Part shown: positions 13,782-17,839 of the stretch, one piece after another | Position numbering within the stretch: the stretch's first letter is position 1 | How the letters are laid out: every line of letters starts with the position of its first letter | Assembly: GCA_902810755.1 (NCBI GenBank) | Contig: CADDYT010000134.1 | Coordinates: 1 to 17,839, forward strand | Length of the DNA stretch: 17,839 nucleotides | Direction of reading: 5' to 3' | DNA from: Chloroflexota bacterium | GTDB taxonomy: Bacteria > Chloroflexota > Ktedonobacteria > Ktedonobacterales > Ktedonobacteraceae | The notes under the pieces: model-generated | The model's database searches: none | Told to the model about the DNA's origin: nothing | What the model saw: the letters and a program-made list of their open reading frames with translations, nothing else | Program-made: the position numbers and the translations under genes

Positions 13782-13922
13782 AGGTACGAATCAGTAGATA
13801 AGGTTCTTAAGGGAATCAAAGCTAAAGCTGCCGCTCAAGCTATCCGAGTAACTCAGCATGCTCAGCAAGAGATGGATGCTGATGATGTGACACTAGATGA
13901 GCCCGACCCAGAGGAAACAGAT
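13782..13922 (+). pseudogene. Truncated DUF4258-like toxin remnant
   Basis: Translation in the frame of the zinc-finger gene gives VDKVLKGIKAKAAAQAIRVT, then QHAQQEMDADDVTLDE, up to EETD before MKC. The segment VTQHAQQEMDADDVTLDE resembles the conserved N-terminal core of DUF4258 proteins (helix, then T-HA-EEM-DG-T). A stop (TAG, 13779-13781) precedes it and no start codon is present before ATG 13872. The rest of the domain, normally another 50 residues of strands, is missing. DUF4258 genes usually lie directly upstream of a YgiT-type zinc-finger gene, exactly as here. An internal deletion that fused the two is the simplest reading. Confidence 0.55.
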
Positions 13923-14162
13923 ATGAAATGTAGTATCACTGATTGCTCCGGCGAGTATGAACAGCGTGAGGTGGTGCATACTGTTCGTAGGGGAGATCAG
14001 ATTATTGTGATCGATCACGTGCCTGCCGAGGTCGGTTCAATCTGCGGCGATGTTCTGTTTACCCCGGAGACGGTACGTAGAATTGAGGCTTTGCGCCATA
14101 CAATGGCTCCTCCTGCAAGGACTGTACCGCTGTATCATTTTGAGGAAGCGAAATCGGCTTAA
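13923..14162 (+). CDS. YgiT-type (MqsA-like) zinc-finger protein, likely orphan antitoxin
   Basis: Predicted 79-aa protein. The usual family plan is CxxC, a strand region with VIxxVPA, a second CxxC followed by GE, then a helix and a short tail with a PV-x-F-like end. Here MKCSITDC keeps two cysteines but with four residues between them, and in AEVGSICGD the first cysteine of the second pair is Gly, so the zinc site has three candidate Cys ligands at most. VIDHVPAE and [10 protein letters not shown] fit the family. In DUF4258 pairs and in MqsRA this type of protein is the DNA-binding antitoxin and autorepressor. ATG 13923 has AGAGGAA upstream. An in-frame ATG at 13872 would add residues from the DUF4258-like remnant and lacks a ribosome binding site. 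The cysteine desulfurase starts 6 nt after the stop. Confidence 0.75.
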   Translation: MKCSITDCSGEYEQREVVHTVRRGDQIIVIDHVPAEVGSICGDVLFTPETVRRIEALRHTMAPPARTVPLYHFEEAKSA

Positions 14163-14167
14163 TATAT

Positions 14168-15319
14168 ATGTCAGACCATATCATCTACCTTGACCATGCG
14201 GCCACTACCGCGCTTGATCCGCGCGTATTGGAGGCGATGCTGCCTTACCTGACAACAGAATATGGCAATGCCAGCAGTATCTATGCGCTGGGGCGGCATG
14301 CCATGCAGGCGATTGATGCCTCGCGCGAGCAGGTGGCCGAAATACTCAATTGCCGTCCAACGGAGATTGCCTTCACGGGTTGCGGCTCGGAGAGCGACAA
14401 CCTGGCGATCAAGGGTGTGGCGCAGGCGGCGCAAAAGAAGGGCAATCATATCATTACCTCGTCCATTGAGCATCACGCGGTACTCTACACCTGCCAGTAC
14501 CTGGAGCGTCTCGGCTTCAAGACCACCTATCTGCCCGTTGATCGCTATGGGCGCGTCAATCCCGAAGATGTAGAGCGGGCCATCACCGATCAGACCATCC
14601 TCGTCTCCGTCATGTATGCCAATAACGAGGTTGGCACCATTGAGCCGGTGGCGGAGATCGGGCGTATCTGCCGGGCGCGTAAGGTGCCGTTCCATATTGA
14701 TGCGGTACAGGCCGGCGGGGCGCTGCCGCTGGATGTGGGCGCGCTCAATGCCGATCTACTCTCGCTTTCGGCCCACAAGTTCTACGGCCCCAAGGGAACC
14801 GGCATTCTCTATATCCGGCAGGGGGTGCGCGTCTTGCCGCAAATGCAGGGTGGGTCGCAGGAACGGGGGCGGCGAGCCGGTACGGAGAACGTAGCGGGCA
14901 TCGTTGGTGCGGCCACCGCTCTGCGCCTGGCTTACGAAGAGCTGCCGGAGGTGATGCCGCGCATCACAGCCCTGCGCGACCGGCTGATTGAGGGCATCCT
15001 GCGCATTCCGGGCAGCCATCTCACCGGCCATCCAACCGAGCGTTTGCCCAATAATGCCAGCTTTTGCTTCGAGGGCGTCGAGGGCGAGTCTATCCTGCTC
15101 AGCCTCGACCTGCTCGGTATCGCCGCTTCGACCGGCTCGGCCTGCACCTCCGGTTCAGCCGAACCCTCGCACGTCTTGCTGGCAATGGGCCTGCCCGTCG
15201 AACTGGCGCATGGCAGCCTGCGCCTGACGCTCGGCAAAGAGAACACCGAAGCCGATGTCGAGACCATTCTTTCCGCGCTGCCGGGGATTATCGAGAAGCA
15301 GCGCAACCTGCTAATCTGA
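14168..15319 (+). CDS. Cysteine desulfurase (NifS/IscS family)
   Basis: Predicted 383-aa PLP enzyme (fold type I, class V aminotransferase family) that takes sulfur from cysteine, forming alanine and an enzyme persulfide for Fe-S clusters, tRNA thiolation or cofactors. Seen are the N-terminal YLDHAATT, the EHHAVL histidines (101-106), the PLP aspartate in HIDAVQ (177-182), the Schiff-base Lys204 in [12 protein letters not shown], and the catalytic Cys326 in [17 protein letters not shown]. The short spacing around Cys326 fits group I NifS/IscS enzymes. No IscU, IscR or MnmA gene is next to it. It starts 6 nt after the zinc-finger gene with no strong ribosome binding site of its own, so it may depend on coupling. 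It overlaps the convergent nucleoside hydrolase by 9 nt. Confidence 0.94.
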   Translation: MSDHIIYLDHAATTALDPRVLEAMLPYLTTEYGNASSIYALGRHAMQAIDASREQVAEILNCRPTEIAFTGCGSESDNLAIKGVAQAAQKKGNHIITSSIEHHAVLYTCQYLERLGFKTTYLPVDRYGRVNPEDVERAITDQTILVSVMYANNEVGTIEPVAEIGRICRARKVPFHIDAVQAGGALPLDVGALNADLLSLSAHKFYGPKGTGILYIRQGVRVLPQMQGGSQERGRRAGTENVAGIVGAATALRLAYEELPEVMPRITALRDRLIEGILRIPGSHLTGHPTERLPNNASFCFEGVEGESILLSLDLLGIAASTGSACTSGSAEPSHVLLAMGLPVELAHGSLRLTLGKENTEADVETILSALPGIIEKQRNLLI

Positions 15320-16216
15320 ATCTGGCGCGCCGAGCAATCGCTGCATAATCCACGCTCGCGCCTCGTCCGCCTGGATATCCACAGCCGCCTGCACAAGCGG
15401 GCCGTTCATGATACGCGGCACCATCCAGCCACGCAGCGGCCCGCGCGCCAGCACCCGTACTGTCATCTCCTCGAAGCGCAGCAGGGAAGGCTGGCAGAGC
15501 GCCACGACGGTCAGCGGGTCGTGCAGGTAGGGCAAGGCGGGATGCCAGCGCGGGCGGTGTCGCTGCCAGACCGCCAGTAAGCGAGCCAGCAGTTGGGCCT
15601 GCGCTGAAGGCTGGCGGCGCAGTAGCTCTACATCGCTCTCGCGCAACTGGCAGCGCGTGGTAATGTTCCAGCCAATCATCGTGATAGGTATGCCCGAAGC
15701 GAACACGATCTGAGCGGCGCGAGCATCGCTGCGCACATTCCACTCGGCAAACGGCAGGCCGCTTGTCCCACCCATCATCACAATATTTCTTATAGCCATA
15801 AACAATTGTGGCTTTTGTCGGAGGGCGATGGCAACGTTGGTGAGGGGGCCGATACAGAGCAGCGTGAGGCGAGCGGGGTGGGCCAGCGCCATGTCGATTA
15901 TCAGTTGCGGGCCGGAGAGCTTGCTGAGGGCGGGCAGCCGCTCGCGGGGGTCGAGAATCGCGGCCTGCGGCACGCCGGATGGTCGATGGCGTGGACGGAG
16001 CGGCATGGCAATGCCTGCCGCGACCGGCACGTCTTCTTGTCCGAAAGTCTTGAGTACGTGCGCTGCCAGGCGGGCGCGGCTCTGTGTATCGCCGAAGACG
16101 GTGCTGACGCCGCGCAGGCTGATCTCTGGCGAGCGCAGGATGAGCGCAAGGGCCAGCGCGTCATCGATATCATCGCCGATGTCCGTATCGAGCAGGACGT
16201 GAAAATGTTGTGTCAT
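15311..16216 (-). CDS. Inosine-uridine-preferring nucleoside hydrolase
   Basis: Predicted 301-aa cytosolic hydrolase that cleaves ribonucleosides to base and ribose for purine or pyrimidine salvage. The calcium-binding signature [11 protein letters not shown] (10-20) is complete. EWNVRSDA (158-165) supplies the ribose-binding Asn160 and Asp164, and HDPLT (232-236) holds the His-Asp pair near the active site. Length fits the IunH family. The ATG at 16216 gives the DTD motif at the usual distance from the N-terminus; the purine-rich site upstream (GGAAAG) is modest. Its 3' end overlaps the cysteine desulfurase by 9 nt. Base specificity cannot be read from the sequence. Confidence 0.93.
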   Translation of the reverse strand: MTQHFHVLLDTDIGDDIDDALALALILRSPEISLRGVSTVFGDTQSRARLAAHVLKTFGQEDVPVAAGIAMPLRPRHRPSGVPQAAILDPRERLPALSKLSGPQLIIDMALAHPARLTLLCIGPLTNVAIALRQKPQLFMAIRNIVMMGGTSGLPFAEWNVRSDARAAQIVFASGIPITMIGWNITTRCQLRESDVELLRRQPSAQAQLLARLLAVWQRHRPRWHPALPYLHDPLTVVALCQPSLLRFEEMTVRVLARGPLRGWMVPRIMNGPLVQAAVDIQADEARAWIMQRLLGAPDSD

Positions 16217-16406
16217 CGATTGGCTTGCTTTCCAGGAGAAAAACGTGATAATGGTTCGTTGTCAACCCGCCTCTTTTATGTTACATTGTGAGAGAAGGCG
16301 AACTGTGCGCCTGACGCTTGATAGACTGGCATAGGCCGTGTGGGCGACAACGGATGTTGCTACATTGTATCTCGCACCGATGAAGGAAGAGAAGGGGTAA
16401 TTACGG

Positions 16407-17582
16407 ATGGATACGCTCAAACGAGAGGTATTAGCGAAACGAGTACGTTCAGTCAAACCCTCTGGAATACGGAAATTTTTTGATATCATCAACACCATGC
16501 CCGAAGTGATTTCACTGGGCGTGGGCGAACCCGATTTTGTAACGCCGGAACATATCCGCCAGGCCGGTATTCGCTCTATCGAAGAGGGGCATACGCAGTA
16601 TACTTCGAACTATGGCATCCTCGCACTGCGCGAAGAGATCGCGGATATGCTCAAGCGCCGCTATGGGCTGACCTACAATCCGGCCAACGAAATTCTGGTC
16701 ACCGTTGGCGTCAGCGAGGGTGTTGACCTGACGATGCGCACGTTAATTGATCCCGGTGATGAGGTGATTTCGCTCGATCCCGGCTACGTGGCCTACGAGG
16801 CTGATATCGTCTTTGCCGAAGGCGTTCCCGTCCCTGTTCCCACCTATGCCAGCAACGATTTTGCCGTGCGCGCCGCCGATATTGCCGCCGCTGTTACCCC
16901 GCGTACCAAGCTGATCCTGCTCGGCAACCCGAATAACCCGACCGGCGCGGTCATTCCCCGTGCCGAACTGGAAGGTATTGCGAAAATCGCCATCGAACAC
17001 GACCTGCTTGTGGCCGTTGATGAAGTCTACAGTCGCCTGGTTTACGGGATTGAGCATAGCAGCATAGCCGCGCTGCCGGGCATGCGCAATCGGACTATTT
17101 TGCTGGACGGTTTCTCGAAGGCGTATGCGATGACCGGCTGGCGCGTGGGCTACGTTGCCGCGCCTGCCCACATCCTTGAGGCGATGCTGAAGGTTCACCA
17201 GTACGCCATCATGTGCGCGGGTACTGCGGCGCAGGAGGCGGCCATCGAGGCGCTGCGCAACGGCGAAGAGGATGTGCAGATGATGCATACCGAGTACGCT
17301 CGCCGCCGCGCGATGTTTATCGACGGCCTCAATCGCATCGGCCTGCCCACCTGCGAGCCACGCGGCGCGTTCTATGCTTTTCCCTACATCGGCAATACAG
17401 GTATGAGCGATGAAGAGTTCGCCGAAAAGCTGCTCTTCGAAGAGCAGGTAGCTGTTGTCCCCGGCAGCTCATTCGGCGCTGCCGGCAAGGGCCATGTGCG
17501 CGCTACCTACTGTACTGCCTACGACAAGCTGGAAGAGGCCCTTGTACGCATCGATCGTTTCCTGAAGAATCATCAGCAGTAG
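16407..17582 (+). CDS. Class I/II PLP-dependent aminotransferase (aspartate/aromatic type)
   Basis: Predicted 391-aa fold type I transaminase. Visible are SLGVGEPDF (36-44), NPNNPTG (174-180), DEVYSRL (205-211) with the PLP-contacting Asp205 and Tyr208, the Schiff-base Lys238 in DGFSKAYAMTGWRVGY, and a C-terminal GHVRATYC carrying the carboxylate-binding Arg. These match the I-gamma aspartate aminotransferase group widespread in Bacteria and Archaea, which includes enzymes acting on aspartate, aromatic amino acids or N-acetyl-diaminopimelate. The substrate is not resolvable here. The ATG is preceded by a purine-rich GAAGGGG. The next gene begins 30 nt downstream and may be cotranscribed. Confidence 0.93.
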   Translation: MDTLKREVLAKRVRSVKPSGIRKFFDIINTMPEVISLGVGEPDFVTPEHIRQAGIRSIEEGHTQYTSNYGILALREEIADMLKRRYGLTYNPANEILVTVGVSEGVDLTMRTLIDPGDEVISLDPGYVAYEADIVFAEGVPVPVPTYASNDFAVRAADIAAAVTPRTKLILLGNPNNPTGAVIPRAELEGIAKIAIEHDLLVAVDEVYSRLVYGIEHSSIAALPGMRNRTILLDGFSKAYAMTGWRVGYVAAPAHILEAMLKVHQYAIMCAGTAAQEAAIEALRNGEEDVQMMHTEYARRRAMFIDGLNRIGLPTCEPRGAFYAFPYIGNTGMSDEEFAEKLLFEEQVAVVPGSSFGAAGKGHVRATYCTAYDKLEEALVRIDRFLKNHQQ

Positions 17583-17612
17583 CGTCTGGTACCGATGAAA
17601 GGAGCATGGAGT

Positions 17613-17839
17613 ATGCCAGAAGGCAGTATGCCGACAGGGCTGTTTACCCGTTCGGAAGATGTGCCGGACGAGCGGTTTCGGTTCTTCTGTGCGGAATGCG
17701 GCCAGGAGATTCACGGCGTTCCCTATCGCACCACCTGGCATGGCTGGTGCGCCTGCTTCGACCCCTGGGACTTCTGCTCAGAAGAATGCTGGAACAAAAG
17801 CGAGCTGCTCAATCCTGCCAACTGGCCCCCGCCGGTCGG
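17613..17839 (+). CDS. Cys-rich zinc-ribbon-like protein, partial (cut by window end)
   Basis: The first 75 residues of an open frame run off the right edge. Cysteines are clustered as FFCAECGQEI, WCACFDPWDFCSEECW, giving at least three pairs that could bind one or two zinc ions, with several tryptophans between. I do not recognise the family. AAAGGAG ends 8 nt before the ATG, a good site. A competing ATG at 17606 in another frame is too close to that site and encodes an arginine-rich product without pattern. Being 30 nt after the aminotransferase, it is probably in the same transcript. Confidence 0.65.
   Translation, partial: MPEGSMPTGLFTRSEDVPDERFRFFCAECGQEIHGVPYRTTWHGWCACFDPWDFCSEECWNKSELLNPANWPPPV

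Overview
This 17.8 kb window is bacterial, mostly GC-rich chromosome. I infer a soil Chloroflexota of the Ktedonobacteria type. The clues are abundant GC-rich palindromic repeats, a stand-alone B12-binding mutase subunit paired with a MeaB GTPase, and a secreted-repeat lipoprotein. The taxonomic call rests on gene content and repeat style only.

Left part (1-4384). A gene-free stretch (1-907) is packed with REP-like palindromes. It leads into an orphan N6-adenine DNA methyltransferase (908-2971). A copy of the same palindromic element, plus a tandem repeat with units of 18 or 21 nt, sits in-frame inside that gene. Two metabolic genes follow: the small B12-binding subunit of methylmalonyl-CoA mutase and its chaperone GTPase.

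Central module (4407-9275). A promoter precedes a tight three-gene operon: a RecQ-like helicase fused to a phosphoribosyltransferase, a low-GC DprA/Smf-like protein with a long charged tail, and an XPB-like SF2 helicase that overlaps the DprA-like gene by one base. The first two match the architecture I recall for the RqlHI / PsyrTA toxin-antitoxin and phage-defence family. The third gene may be an added component. This is the best candidate for an undescribed system here. A tRNA-Arg with a GCG anticodon, with its own promoter and terminator, closes the module.

Right part (9621-17839). This holds a lipoprotein, a four-helix membrane protein, and a minus-strand operon (MocA-like nucleotidyltransferase, TPR protein, HAD phosphatase). 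Then come the sulfur transferase LarE, two gene remnants, a YgiT-type zinc-finger protein that looks like an orphaned antitoxin, a cysteine desulfurase, a minus-strand nucleoside hydrolase, a class I/II aminotransferase, and a Cys-rich small protein cut by the window edge. LarE, the cysteine desulfurase and MocA could all serve cofactor and sulfur metabolism, but the window holds none of their client enzymes.
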